Assembly: GCF_009674765.1 (NCBI RefSeq)
Contig: NZ_WKKF01000001.1
Coordinates: 1,054,001 to 1,118,000, forward strand
Direction of reading: 5' to 3'
DNA length: 64,000 nucleotides
Origin: Metabacillus idriensis
Lineage (GTDB): Bacteria; Bacillota; Bacilli; Bacillales; Bacillaceae
This document shows, in pieces, positions 26,367 to 35,322 of this stretch. A program made the translations under genes and the position numbers. Positions within the stretch are counted from its first letter, which is position 1. The number at the start of each line of letters is the position of its first letter. The notes beneath the pieces were generated by a model. That model was not told the DNA's origin and ran no database searches. It saw only the letters and a list, made by a program, of their open reading frames with translations.

Positions 26367-28478
26367 ATGAGCACAGTAAACATCGATCAGATATTGCTTG
26401 GTAACCCTCTTTATTACAACAACCGCGAATTAAGCTGGCTTGCTTTTAATAAACGAGTATTAGAAGAAGCCATTGATGAACGAAATCCGCTGCTTGAACG
26501 GCTGAAGTTCCTCGCGATATTCAGCTCTAACCTCGACGAATTTTTCATGGTCCGGGTCGCAGGGCTTAAAGATCAGGTGAAAGCTGGCTTCAGCAAGCCT
26601 GAAAACAAAGCGGGACTTACTCCAAAGCAGCAGCTGTCGCAAATAGCCGAACAGAATCATTCGCTTGTAGAGCTGCAAACCCGCACATTCAACGAGATGA
26701 TCGTGCCTGCTTTAAAAAAAGAAGGCGTTGCGTTTGCAACCGTCAAAAGTTTATCTCCTCAGCAAAAAAAGATCATAGAGCAGTATTTTGACGAACATAT
26801 CTTTCCTGTTCTTACCCCAATGGCTGTAGATGCATATCGTCCATTTCCGATGCTGCTGAACAAGAGCCTCAACCTTGTCATCAAACTCGAAGATCAAAAC
26901 GAATCAATTGAATACCGCACGAAAACCGCTATCGTTCAAGTGCCTGCTGTTTTAGAACGCTTCGTTTCCATTTCTCAGCCTGAAGGCGGGCATGAATATG
27001 TTCTTCTGGAAGATATTATTGCCTATTATATTTATAAACTATTTCACGGATTTGACGTGCTATCTGTCACCCCGTTCAGAATCACACGCAATGCAGATAT
27101 GACGATCCATGAAGAAGGCGCCAGGGACCTTCTTAAGGAAATTGAAAAAGAACTGAAGAAAAGAAAATGGGGAGCTGCCGTACGTCTTGAAGTGAGAAAG
27201 GATTTCTATGATTCTCAAATGATGTCCTATCTTCTGGAAGAATTAGAAATTCATAAAAACGATGTTTATGAGATTGATGGGCCGCTTGACTTCACTTTTT
27301 TATTTGGTTTTTATAAAGAGCTCAGTACAAAATTTGATCATCTTACATACGAAACATTCATCCCTCAGCCACCGAAGGATTTATCCTCAAATGATGATAT
27401 CTTTGAAGTTGCTGCTGCTCAGGATTTATTTTTGCACCATCCATATGAATCATTTGAGCCTGTTATTGATTTTGTTTTGGATGCTGCAGATGATCCGGAT
27501 GTGCTTGCTATCAAGCAGACTCTCTATAGAGTAAGCGGGGGTTCGCCTGTTATTGAGGCCCTGAAGCGTGCAGCGGAAAAAGGAAAACAGGTGACCGTGC
27601 TTGTTGAACTGAAGGCGCGCTTTGATGAAGAGAATAACGTCCAATGGGCAAAAGAGCTTGAAAAAGCAGGCTGCCATGTGATTTACGGAATGACCTACTT
27701 AAAAACACACAGCAAGATTACACTTGTTGTAAGGCGGAAAAACAGCCGAATTGAGCGGTTTGTCCACTTAGGAACAGGCAATTACAATGATCAGACTGCA
27801 AAAATCTACACGGATATGAGTTTAATTACTTCTAATCATAAATACGGAATTGACGCCACCAACTTCTTTAATTATTTGAGCGGTTATACTGAAAAACCGG
27901 AATTTCACCATATTTCTGTAGCCCCATTTGACATCCGCAGCGACTTTTTAGAGCTTGTCGATCATGAAATTGACTATCACAAGCACCACGGAAATGGCAG
28001 AATCATAGCTAAGATGAATTCACTTACAGACAAAGTCATTATCATGAAGCTGTATGAAGCATCAAATGCAGGTGTGAATATAAACTTGATTGTAAGAGGC
28101 ACCTGCTGTTTAAGACCAGGTATTAAAGGCATCAGCGAAAATATTAAAGTGCGGAGCATTGTCGGGAGATTTCTTGAGCACAGCAGAATCTATTATTTTC
28201 ATCAGAATGGAGAAGAGAAATTGTTCCTCTCATCTGCAGACATGATGACCAGAAATATGGAAAAGCGTGTCGAAATTCTCTTTCCTGTTTTTGACGGCAG
28301 CATAAAATCAAGAATTTCAAACCTCTTGTCCATCATGCTGACAGACAATGTAAAAGCGCGGGAGCAAGATCCTTCAGGGAACTATCATTATGTCTCAAGA
28401 TTGGCAGATGAACCTGAAATCGACAGCCAGGCAATCCTTGCACAGCTTTCATACAGGGTATCAGAAGACGAAGAATAA
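26367..28478 (+). CDS. ppk: Polyphosphate kinase 1
   Basis: A 703-residue enzyme that reversibly polymerises the gamma phosphate of ATP into polyphosphate. The ATG at 26367 (MSTVNIDQILL) is used because AAGGGTGA lies at a suitable distance; a GTG at 26355 is the longer alternative. N-domain motif NRELSWLAFNKRVLEEA; two PLD-like catalytic domains with the autophosphorylated H448 in KTHSKITLVVRR and H605 in FLEHSRIYYFHQNG. DEENNVQWAKELEKAG and GTGNYND are also diagnostic. The length is typical (about 690-720). Confidence 0.96.
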   Translation: MSTVNIDQILLGNPLYYNNRELSWLAFNKRVLEEAIDERNPLLERLKFLAIFSSNLDEFFMVRVAGLKDQVKAGFSKPENKAGLTPKQQLSQIAEQNHSLVELQTRTFNEMIVPALKKEGVAFATVKSLSPQQKKIIEQYFDEHIFPVLTPMAVDAYRPFPMLLNKSLNLVIKLEDQNESIEYRTKTAIVQVPAVLERFVSISQPEGGHEYVLLEDIIAYYIYKLFHGFDVLSVTPFRITRNADMTIHEEGARDLLKEIEKELKKRKWGAAVRLEVRKDFYDSQMMSYLLEELEIHKNDVYEIDGPLDFTFLFGFYKELSTKFDHLTYETFIPQPPKDLSSNDDIFEVAAAQDLFLHHPYESFEPVIDFVLDAADDPDVLAIKQTLYRVSGGSPVIEALKRAAEKGKQVTVLVELKARFDEENNVQWAKELEKAGCHVIYGMTYLKTHSKITLVVRRKNSRIERFVHLGTGNYNDQTAKIYTDMSLITSNHKYGIDATNFFNYLSGYTEKPEFHHISVAPFDIRSDFLELVDHEIDYHKHHGNGRIIAKMNSLTDKVIIMKLYEASNAGVNINLIVRGTCCLRPGIKGISENIKVRSIVGRFLEHSRIYYFHQNGEEKLFLSSADMMTRNMEKRVEILFPVFDGSIKSRISNLLSIMLTDNVKAREQDPSGNYHYVSRLADEPEIDSQAILAQLSYRVSEDEE

Positions 28479-28483
28479 TGATT

Positions 28484-28507
28484 AAGGGTGCACCAGCACT
28501 CTTTTTT
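28484..28507 (+). terminator. Terminator of ppk
   Basis: GGGTGC (28486-28491) pairs with GCACTC (28496-28501) across a 4-base loop, one G-U pair, then TTTTTT. Confidence 0.7.
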
Positions 28508-28588
28508 CGTCTGAAAAAAAGAGTGAGGTTTTAAAGAACTCCTTGTGGTACTATTAGGAAAAATGAGATAAAAGTAGGACGAGGATTT

Positions 28589-30688
28589 ATGCACAAATTA
28601 AAGAAAGCAATCATAGAAGACTTTCAGTCAGAGATACATATTGAAAAAATCGAATCGATTATTTTTACGATCATTTTAGAACATATAAAAGACCTTGTAT
28701 TTTTAATGAAGGTTGATCAGGACCAAGTGCGCTATGTTTTTGTAAATGAGGAAGGCGTGAAGCATGCAGGGCTTGGGGAAGATTATGAAGGTGTGTCTTT
28801 GTCAGATGTGATGGATAAGAAAGTTGCCGATCATTTGCTCGAAATGTACAGAGTCGTCATCCAGACAAAGCAGCCGTTCTCCTATCAGGATCAAGTGCAG
28901 CTCATCGATGGGTCCGTCATTTTCGGTGAATCTGTTCTTACCCCGATTATGAATGACAAGGGAGATGTCATTTACATTATTTCCGTCACCCGCGATATTT
29001 CTGAAAGGATGTCAGAAAAGAAGAAGCTGATTGAAAGTCAGCAGAGATACAAATCACTGTTTGATCATAATATAGACAGTATTTTTTCACTGGATTTAAA
29101 GGGGACAATTGTCTCTGCCAATCCAGCAGCAATCGATTTAACAAAAACGTTCACGATTTCGCTGATCGGAAAGTCCGTTTTTGACTTGTTTGAACAGGAC
29201 AGGGAGAAGATTGCTTCTCTGTTTTCGCAAGCAGTCAATGGAAGAGCCGTTGAGGACGAATCAAAGCTCAAGATGAAAAATCAGGAAATACATCTTCATG
29301 TTAAGACCATTCCGATTATCTTATATAACCATATACAGGGCATTTATTTAATCGCAAAGGACATATCTGAGGAAAAACGTCATCATACCCTGATTAAGCA
29401 TATGGCATATCATGATTCGCTTACAGGCCTGCTAAACCGGACAGCGTTAAAAAAAGATCTGGACAGGCTGCTTGAAGACCAAACCACCCGGGAACTGGCA
29501 CTTATGTATATCGATCTCGACCGCTTTAAAATGCTGAATGATACAATGGGACACTCGATTGGCGATCTGCTCCTTAAAGAAGTCAGTATCCGTCTGCAGT
29601 CGCTTGCAATACCATCATATAAAGTGTACAGGCAAGGAGGAGACGAATTTATCCTCTTATTCAAAAATGCGGGCAAGGTCCTGGCGGAACAGTATTCACA
29701 GCAGATTCTTGACTTATTTGCCGAACCAATTCATCTCGGCGGGCTTGTTTATTTTATAAGCCCGAGCATCGGAATTAGCATATATCCTGAAAACGGAAGA
29801 GAAGAAGCTCAGCTGATTACAAATGCAGATATGGCTTTGTATGACGTCAAGCAAAGAGGAAGAGGCCGCTTTCAGATCTATCACGCCGGAATGAACCAGA
29901 ATTCCCGCGGAGTGCTTGCGATTGAAACGGGTCTCAGGCAAGCACTTGAAAACAGCGAATTTTCACTGTTGTATCAGCCTCAGGTTACTTTAAAAACGAT
30001 GGAAACGAAAAACTTTGAAGTATTGCTGAGATGGAACAGCAAGGTGCTGGGTTCTGTTCCGCCTTCTGAATTTATTCCGGTTGCGGAAGAATCAGGTCTC
30101 ATGATTCCGATAGGTGAATGGATTATTGAAGAAGTGTGCAAACAGCTTTCAGAATGGAATCTTAAGGGGCACTGTTCTGTAAAAGTCGCCATCAATCTGT
30201 CTTCAAAGCAATTTCAGCAATACTATCTGTCAGATATGATTCAGTCTTTGTTTGAGACGTATCACATTCAGCCCCATCAAATTGAATTTGAAATTACAGA
30301 GGGTGCCCTGCAAAATCCGGAAGAAGCTCTAGAAACCATGCAGAGGTTAAAACGTCTTGGTGTATCCATTTCCATTGATGACTTTGGAAAGGGCTTCTCA
30401 TCCCTGCGCTATCTTAAAACATTTCCGATTGATTCCCTGAAAATCGACAAATCGTTTATTAAAGATGTCATGACAGATGAAAAGGACGCAGCCATTATTA
30501 CAACAATTCTTCACCTTGCAGACAGCCTTACACTTGAAGTGGTTGCAGAAGGAATCGAAACGAAGGAGCAATATTCTTATCTAAAAGCTTTAAACTGTCA
30601 AAAAGGACAGGGATTTTTCTTTTCGAAGCCATTGCCTCCGGATGAAATTGAGCAGAGATATCTTAAAGCTAAAGGCGCAGGGTTATAA
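28589..30688 (+). CDS. PAS-PAS-GGDEF-EAL cyclic di-GMP signalling protein
   Basis: A 699-residue cytosolic protein with no membrane helix. Two PAS domains occupy about residues 25-145 and 150-265 (each ending in a DISE-type linker). The GGDEF domain (about 270-430) has an intact RQGGDEF active site, so cyclase activity is possible; no RxxD inhibitory site precedes it. The EAL domain (about 440-690) has FEVLLRW in place of EALLR, NLSSKQF, EITEGAL, DDFGKGFSS and KIDKSFI, so the metal-binding set looks complete. It could make or degrade cyclic di-GMP depending on PAS input. It lies 110 bp after ppk. Confidence 0.92.
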   Translation: MHKLKKAIIEDFQSEIHIEKIESIIFTIILEHIKDLVFLMKVDQDQVRYVFVNEEGVKHAGLGEDYEGVSLSDVMDKKVADHLLEMYRVVIQTKQPFSYQDQVQLIDGSVIFGESVLTPIMNDKGDVIYIISVTRDISERMSEKKKLIESQQRYKSLFDHNIDSIFSLDLKGTIVSANPAAIDLTKTFTISLIGKSVFDLFEQDREKIASLFSQAVNGRAVEDESKLKMKNQEIHLHVKTIPIILYNHIQGIYLIAKDISEEKRHHTLIKHMAYHDSLTGLLNRTALKKDLDRLLEDQTTRELALMYIDLDRFKMLNDTMGHSIGDLLLKEVSIRLQSLAIPSYKVYRQGGDEFILLFKNAGKVLAEQYSQQILDLFAEPIHLGGLVYFISPSIGISIYPENGREEAQLITNADMALYDVKQRGRGRFQIYHAGMNQNSRGVLAIETGLRQALENSEFSLLYQPQVTLKTMETKNFEVLLRWNSKVLGSVPPSEFIPVAEESGLMIPIGEWIIEEVCKQLSEWNLKGHCSVKVAINLSSKQFQQYYLSDMIQSLFETYHIQPHQIEFEITEGALQNPEEALETMQRLKRLGVSISIDDFGKGFSSLRYLKTFPIDSLKIDKSFIKDVMTDEKDAAIITTILHLADSLTLEVVAEGIETKEQYSYLKALNCQKGQGFFFSKPLPPDEIEQRYLKAKGAGL

Positions 30689-30703
30689 CCTAGCGCCTTT
30701 TAG
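30669..30703. terminator. Bidirectional hairpin between converging genes
   Basis: CTAAAGGCGC (30669-30678) pairs with GCGCCTTTTAG (30693-30703), one bulged T. It overlaps the ends of both the EAL gene and ykuE. Confidence 0.75.
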
Positions 30704-31560
30704 CCTTTTATTAATGTGAACACAGTAATTTCCGGCACTGAAAAAAAGCGATAAGGAAGCCTGGTCGTACCAAGTCCACGGTTCACATAAAGCTTCATAG
30801 AATCCAGATCATATAGGCCTTCTGTATAAATGGATGCAAAAGGAGGTGTAATGAGGGGGCCGTATAAAGGAAGCTGGACTTGTCCGCCGTGGCTATGTCC
30901 TGATAACTGAAGATCAACAGCATACTTTTTTGCCTCAAGGGCAGCGTCAGGTTCATGGGCAAGCAGTATTGTATAGAGAGTGCTGTCAGCACCGCGCAGC
31001 GTCTCACCAAAGTCAGGCCTTCCAAGCATCATATCATCCAGTCCTGCAACAAACATGGAAGCCCCATCAAGCAAAGAGATTCTTTCTCCATTATTTTTAA
31101 GCAGTTTGAAATCCGAATCCTTCATGATGGTTTCATAAACAGCCGTTCCATAGCCCCCGTGATCATGATTCCCGTAGATGGCAAATTTCCCTAACGTTGC
31201 TTTCAAATTCATTAGAACAGGTGCAATTTGATGCAAATAGCCAAATTGATTCGGCTTATCGACAAGGTCCCCCGTGAAAAAAATAAGATCTGGCGACAGC
31301 TGATTTATTTTGTTCACAATCTTAACGAGCTGACTGATCGGATAGTCCCCGCTAAGATGGGTGTCGCTGAATTGGACAATTTTTGTTCCAGCAAAAGCGG
31401 ACGGCAATTTGCTGCTTGTAATTTCAACTGTTTTTGTTTGAATGAGTTTTGGTTCAATATATCTTGCATAAAAGTAGCCGCCGATGCTTGCAATCAAAGC
31501 TCCTGCCATTGTACCGAAGAATCTTTTCAGAAAGGCCCTTCTTGAAATATCTTTTGACAC
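30700..31560 (-). CDS. ykuE: YkuE, Tat-exported metallophosphoesterase
   Basis: A 286-residue protein, the same length as B. subtilis YkuE. The GTG at 31558-31560 (VSKDISRRAFLKRF) is chosen because GGAGGAGG is six bases upstream. The twin-arginine signal SRRAFLKRF precedes a hydrophobic helix. Calcineurin-like phosphoesterase motifs: QFSDTHLSG, FFTGDLVDKP, YGNHDHGGY, LLAHEPD and LSGHSHGGQ. YkuE is a known Tat substrate that attaches to the cell wall in B. subtilis and is secreted by its own Tat pair there; no tat genes are visible in this window. The physiological substrate is unknown. Confidence 0.95.
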   Translation of the reverse strand: MSKDISRRAFLKRFFGTMAGALIASIGGYFYARYIEPKLIQTKTVEITSSKLPSAFAGTKIVQFSDTHLSGDYPISQLVKIVNKINQLSPDLIFFTGDLVDKPNQFGYLHQIAPVLMNLKATLGKFAIYGNHDHGGYGTAVYETIMKDSDFKLLKNNGERISLLDGASMFVAGLDDMMLGRPDFGETLRGADSTLYTILLAHEPDAALEAKKYAVDLQLSGHSHGGQVQLPLYGPLITPPFASIYTEGLYDLDSMKLYVNRGLGTTRLPYRFFSVPEITVFTLIKG

Positions 31561-31696
31561 AGTGGTCCTCCTCCGCAAACTTTCTATTTTAATCCATTGA
31601 ATACAAAGAAATTGAGCGTATAGAAGATCGGACTTGGGTCCTATTACTAAATAATAGTTGAAATAGTTAGAAAATAGAAGAATTATATGATAAAAT

Positions 31697-31712
31697 ATGA
31701 ATGGTCATTCAT
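31697..31712. promoter_or_regulatory. Perfect 16-bp palindrome upstream of fadH
   Basis: ATGAATG, GT, CATTCAT is an inverted repeat 16 bp before the ATG of the ykuF-like gene. The half-sites resemble those of the Bacillus FadR operator (TGAATGA...TCATTCA), but the spacing is about 4 bp shorter than its consensus. B. subtilis fadH belongs to the FadR regulon, so an operator is plausible. Confidence 0.5.
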
Positions 31713-31728
31713 TTTGGGGGTGTTGTTG

Positions 31729-32493
31729 ATGAAGGATAAAGTATTGATTGTTACTGGCGGTTCAAGCGGGATGGGTAAAGCGATGGCAGAAAATTTTGCC
31801 AGACAGGGTGCAAATGTGGTGATTACTGGCAGAACGATTGAGAAATTAGAGGCTGCCAAAGAAGAGATGCAAGGTTTGGAAGGGAAGATCATTCCTTTTC
31901 AAATGGACGTCCGTGTACCGGAAATGTCAGAAGAATTGATCCGAAAAACAGATGAAGCATTTGGACGTATTGACGGTCTTGTCAATAACGCAGCAGGGAA
32001 TTTTATTTGCCCGGCTGAACAGCTTTCAGTCAATGGGTGGAACTCAGTCATCAATATCGTGCTGAATGGGACGTTTTACTGCAGCAGTGCTGCCGGCAAG
32101 TATTGGATTGAGAAACAGCAGAAGGGTGCCATACTTAACATGGTTGCTACATATGCATGGGGCGCAGGCGCGGGAGTTATCCATTCTGCTGCAGCAAAGG
32201 CAGGTGTCCTGTCCATGACAAGAACGCTTGCGGTGGAGTGGGGCAAGAAATATGGAATCCGCGTTAACGCAATCGCGCCTGGGCCGATTGAAAGAACAGG
32301 CGGAGCAGACAAGCTCTGGCAGTCAGAAGAAGCTGCAAAAAGAACGCTTCAAAGTGTGCCGCTCGGCCGGTTAGGCACGCCAGAGGAAATCGCTTCCCTT
32401 GCATCATTTCTCTTATCAGATGCAGCCGGCTATATAAATGGCGAGTGCATTACAATGGATGGCGGCCAGTGGCTGAATCAGCATCCGTTCTAA
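31729..32493 (+). CDS. fadH: YkuF/FadH, 2,4-dienoyl-CoA reductase-like short-chain dehydrogenase
   Basis: A 254-residue SDR enzyme, same length as B. subtilis FadH (YkuF). The ATG at 31729 follows GGGGGTG by seven bases; an upstream ATG at 31687 has no ribosome site. Cofactor loop TGGSSGMGKAMAENF (TGxxxGxG), NNAAGNF, and the SDR catalytic region with HSAAAKAGVLSMTRTLAVEWG; as in 2,4-dienoyl-CoA reductases, the classical YxxxK is altered (the Tyr of the motif is replaced by a SAAAK context). It reduces dienoyl-CoA during degradation of unsaturated fatty acids. A terminator follows. The B. subtilis neighbour ykuG is absent. Confidence 0.9.
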   Translation: MKDKVLIVTGGSSGMGKAMAENFARQGANVVITGRTIEKLEAAKEEMQGLEGKIIPFQMDVRVPEMSEELIRKTDEAFGRIDGLVNNAAGNFICPAEQLSVNGWNSVINIVLNGTFYCSSAAGKYWIEKQQKGAILNMVATYAWGAGAGVIHSAAAKAGVLSMTRTLAVEWGKKYGIRVNAIAPGPIERTGGADKLWQSEEAAKRTLQSVPLGRLGTPEEIASLASFLLSDAAGYINGECITMDGGQWLNQHPF

Positions 32494-32504
32494 TATTTTA
32501 AGCC

Positions 32505-32540
32505 AATGGATTCTCTTTTTTACAGGAGAATCCATTTTTA
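32505..32540 (+). terminator. Terminator of fadH
   Basis: AATGGATTCTC (32505-32515) pairs perfectly with GAGAATCCATT (32526-32536), followed by TTT. Confidence 0.85.
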
Positions 32541-32611
32541 CTTTCGCGTTCGTATCTATCCAAATGTGGTATAATCATACAAAAACAGAGAGAGAAAGTG
32601 GGGAATGGCAT

Positions 32612-33829
32612 ATGGATCCTTTAGATATTATGACAAACTTAGAGCACGTAAAACCGTTCTATCAAGCCATTTTCAGCGCAGACGAACAAAAAGTGATCGG
32701 GTATGAAATACTCGGGAGAATTCAGTTGGAAGAGGAAACGAAAAGTTTAGGGCCTTTTTTTAAGGATGAATCCATTCCCGATGAATACCGGTTAGAAGCA
32801 GATAATCACATTTTACATATGGCACTTGATGCTTTTCTCTTAACGAATAATGACACGCTTATTTTCCTTAACCGTGATGCAAATTTACTAATGCTTGATC
32901 ACGGAGAAAGCCTGCTTGAGCAATTATTTGCTTGGAAAGAAAAAGGCGGAAACCTTGAGAGGATTGTCATAGAAATTACAGAGCACACATTCACAGGCGA
33001 CATTCGGCAGCTGACACACGTATTCACTTATTATCGTACATACGGCATTAAAATAGCTGTGGACAATGTCGGAAAAGCAAGCAGCAATCTTGACCGCATC
33101 GGTATGCTGATGCCCAATATCCTGAAAATTGATCTTCAGCCCCTCAGATTAACTTCACCCCTGCAGACGTATCATGACGTATTATACTCCATTTCTCTTC
33201 TGGCGAGGAAAATAGGGGCTACCATTCTGTACGAAGAAATTGAAGTCAATTTTCAATTTCAATATGCCTGGAAAAATGGCGGCCGCTACTTCCAAGGGGA
33301 TTATCTTCAGACTCCTAAAGAAGAATTAATTGAACCCTTTATGATAAAAGAAAAAATGACACGGGAATTTCATGGATTTATCCAATATGAAAAAAAGAAG
33401 CTTCAGCAATTTTATGAAATCTCAGAAGCGTTTCATCAAAAAGTGCATGTGCTGATTACAAAAGAGAATAAACCGGGAATTCCGTTTGATGAACTGATCA
33501 CAAAGCTATCACAGGAGCTGTCAGACTGCTGCTTTCGGATCTACATTTGTGACGGCGACGGATTTCAGCGATCAGGAAATATTCTCAAACTGAACGAAGC
33601 ATGGGAATTTCAGCCTGACTATCACATGAAAAACTGGAGCTGGAGACCGTATTTCCTTGAAAATATCATGAAAATGCAAATCCGGAAAAAAGGATTTTTC
33701 AGCGATTTATACAGCGACATCGAAACAGGCGAAACCATCCGGACCTTCTCCTACCCAATCGATCAGCAGCACTATCTTTTCTTGGATTTGCCGTACTCAT
33801 ACCTATACGAAAATGAAGCCCTTTTGTAA
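32612..33829 (+). CDS. ykuI: YkuI, EAL-domain cyclic di-GMP-binding protein
   Basis: A 405-residue two-domain protein. The ATG at 32612 (MDPLDIMTNLEHVKPFYQAIFSA) follows GGGG by eight bases. The N-terminal EAL domain (about 1-250) has VIGYEILGR, FLNRDANLLMLDHGES, VIEITEH, AVDNVGKASSNLDRI, KIDLQ and YEEIEVNFQ. The C-terminal YkuI_C/PAS-like domain (about 265-405) has NWSWRPYFLENI and FFSDLYSDIETGE. B. subtilis YkuI (407) binds cyclic di-GMP but lacks clear hydrolytic activity in published work, so an effector role is likely. Location matches the conserved order. Confidence 0.96.
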   Translation: MDPLDIMTNLEHVKPFYQAIFSADEQKVIGYEILGRIQLEEETKSLGPFFKDESIPDEYRLEADNHILHMALDAFLLTNNDTLIFLNRDANLLMLDHGESLLEQLFAWKEKGGNLERIVIEITEHTFTGDIRQLTHVFTYYRTYGIKIAVDNVGKASSNLDRIGMLMPNILKIDLQPLRLTSPLQTYHDVLYSISLLARKIGATILYEEIEVNFQFQYAWKNGGRYFQGDYLQTPKEELIEPFMIKEKMTREFHGFIQYEKKKLQQFYEISEAFHQKVHVLITKENKPGIPFDELITKLSQELSDCCFRIYICDGDGFQRSGNILKLNEAWEFQPDYHMKNWSWRPYFLENIMKMQIRKKGFFSDLYSDIETGETIRTFSYPIDQQHYLFLDLPYSYLYENEALL

Positions 33830-33857
33830 TAATTTCTTTTGGTTGTGTCATTCTAAT

Positions 33858-33920
33858 AAGAAAAGCGGAGCTGGAGAAATAAAAAGCGGATTCACCACAA
33901 GGGCATCGTAAATCCGCTTC
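33858..33920 (+). repeat. R1-like remnant with hairpin downstream of ykuI
   Basis: Begins AAGAAAAGCGGAGCTGGAGAA, then AAGCGGATT (33884-33892) and its inverted copy AATCCGCTT (33911-33919). The first part matches the R1 terminus. The hairpin may serve as a weak terminator for ykuI. Confidence 0.45.
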
Positions 33921-33953
33921 GTACATGTTCTTACTTAAATAAGGAGTGACACA

Positions 33954-34193
33954 ATGGATAAATTCACAATGGCACTTGCTATTCTTGCTTTCATGATTGT
34001 TGCGGGAGGACTTCTCTATACGATCAGCGTGGGAAGACTGGTAGATGCAAGAAAAAGTGAAATGGATACACAAATTAATGAAAAGATTCAAAAGCATCCA
34101 TACCTTCGAAACCCGGTTTTTCTAACATGGATCTTTTTTTTAGGGTTCTTATTACTTTTTGTTTTCTATCTGGCCTTTACAAGATCATGGTGA
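33954..34193 (+). CDS. Small two-helix membrane protein (79 aa)
   Basis: Two membrane helices, at about residues 6-26 and 55-75, flank a charged loop (VDARKSEMDTQINEKIQKHPYLRNP). AAGGAGTGAC precedes the ATG at eight bases, and a terminator directly follows. There is no recognised family and no catalytic residues. It stands between ykuI and an exported protein gene and could be a small accessory membrane protein. Confidence 0.7.
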   Translation: MDKFTMALAILAFMIVAGGLLYTISVGRLVDARKSEMDTQINEKIQKHPYLRNPVFLTWIFFLGFLLLFVFYLAFTRSW

Positions 34194-34222
34194 AAAACAG
34201 CGGCATTTGCTGCTGTTTTTTT
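34193..34222 (+). terminator. Terminator after the 79-aa membrane protein
   Basis: AAAAACAGC (34193-34201) pairs with GCTGTTTTT (34212-34220) followed by T. Confidence 0.8.
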
Positions 34223-34397
34223 TATTGATTGAAATTTCAGGATTATCCTTTTTTTATAAGGGTAATAAATAATATAAGAGAAATTGTCAGAATATGATGG
34301 TATTTTGTGGATGAAAATGGAGCAGAAACGACAATTAGTCTGATAAAATTTAGAGACTAAGACATAAGATGCGAAAAAAAAGGTGGGAGGATTAAAA

Positions 34398-35087
34398 ATG
34401 AAATTCATTTCAAGCACATTCACCGCACTTATTTTATTTTTTGGTTTTGGACATGCAGGCTTTGCTCAGTCATCGTTTAACAAAGAAGACGCAGCTGAGC
34501 TCGCACGGGAGGCAGCTCAGACACAACTCAATCTGACGGAAAATGAGCGCTCCCTTGAAGAAATCGAGCAAGCATTGGATCCATACTTTACAGATGAATT
34601 TATTGATGGATATATGAAGGAAAATGTACACAAAGGTAATGAAAAATATATTGTGTATGGCAGTGATTTCACACCATACGGCATTCCATTTTTTAATTAC
34701 GATGAAAACATGAAGTTCAGCAGTGAGAACAGCAAGCTGAAGCTTTATCAGTTTTTCCCCGCTGAAGACGAGGGGCCTGTGAGTTATGAGGATCATTTTG
34801 AAACCGTTGAATTTACCAAGGAAGACGGAAGCTACAAAATTTCTTCCATTCAATATTCTGATCAAGAGCCCAAAGCAGAAGCAGCTGAAGAAAAAAAAGA
34901 AGATGATTCAGCAATCAACGTAAGCATGCTTTTCACAAACACTTTTGAAGATTTAAATGAAGCTGAACCTTTTCAAAATAAACAGGATCTTTCGTTTTTA
35001 TGGACATCTTATTTTAAAGCCAAGAACTTTTTAACGGCTTATTACCAGCCAGATCAGCAAATGGATTCTGCCTATTACGGTGAGTAA
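34398..35087 (+). CDS. Exported protein, DUF3993-like
   Basis: A 229-residue secreted protein. The ATG at 34398 follows GGTGGGAGG by seven bases. The signal peptide MKFISSTFTALILFFGFGHAGFA has a likely AFA-type cleavage site before QSSF. The mature part is acidic, with an early helical region (EDAAELAREAAQTQLNLTENERSLEEI), FTDEFIDGYMKENV, and a disordered EPKAEAAEEKKEDD linker near residue 165. The pattern fits the small secreted DUF3993-type family of bacilli; function is unknown. A strong terminator overlaps its stop. Confidence 0.68.
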   Translation: MKFISSTFTALILFFGFGHAGFAQSSFNKEDAAELAREAAQTQLNLTENERSLEEIEQALDPYFTDEFIDGYMKENVHKGNEKYIVYGSDFTPYGIPFFNYDENMKFSSENSKLKLYQFFPAEDEGPVSYEDHFETVEFTKEDGSYKISSIQYSDQEPKAEAAEEKKEDDSAINVSMLFTNTFEDLNEAEPFQNKQDLSFLWTSYFKAKNFLTAYYQPDQQMDSAYYGE

Positions 35088-35117
35088 AACACAGGGACAG
35101 CTGTTCCTGTGTTTTTT
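35086..35117 (+). terminator. Terminator of the exported-protein gene
   Basis: AAAACACAGG (35086-35095) pairs perfectly with CCTGTGTTTT (35106-35115), then T. Confidence 0.92.
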
Positions 35118-35322
35118 AGAGTCTATATCCGTCAATTTGAGAGAGAAAATTCCCTGAATTGACCAAACAGGTCCGTTCAGTCAAATAATCCTGCTGGAAT
35201 ACGGTATAATGGGGAGATGAAATGACCGGAGAGTGCTTGCAGACCGAAATAAAAGAATAAGACAAATCTACCCCTACATGCCATCTATAGGAAGGATAAC
35301 TTCAGGGAGAGGGGATATTCGG

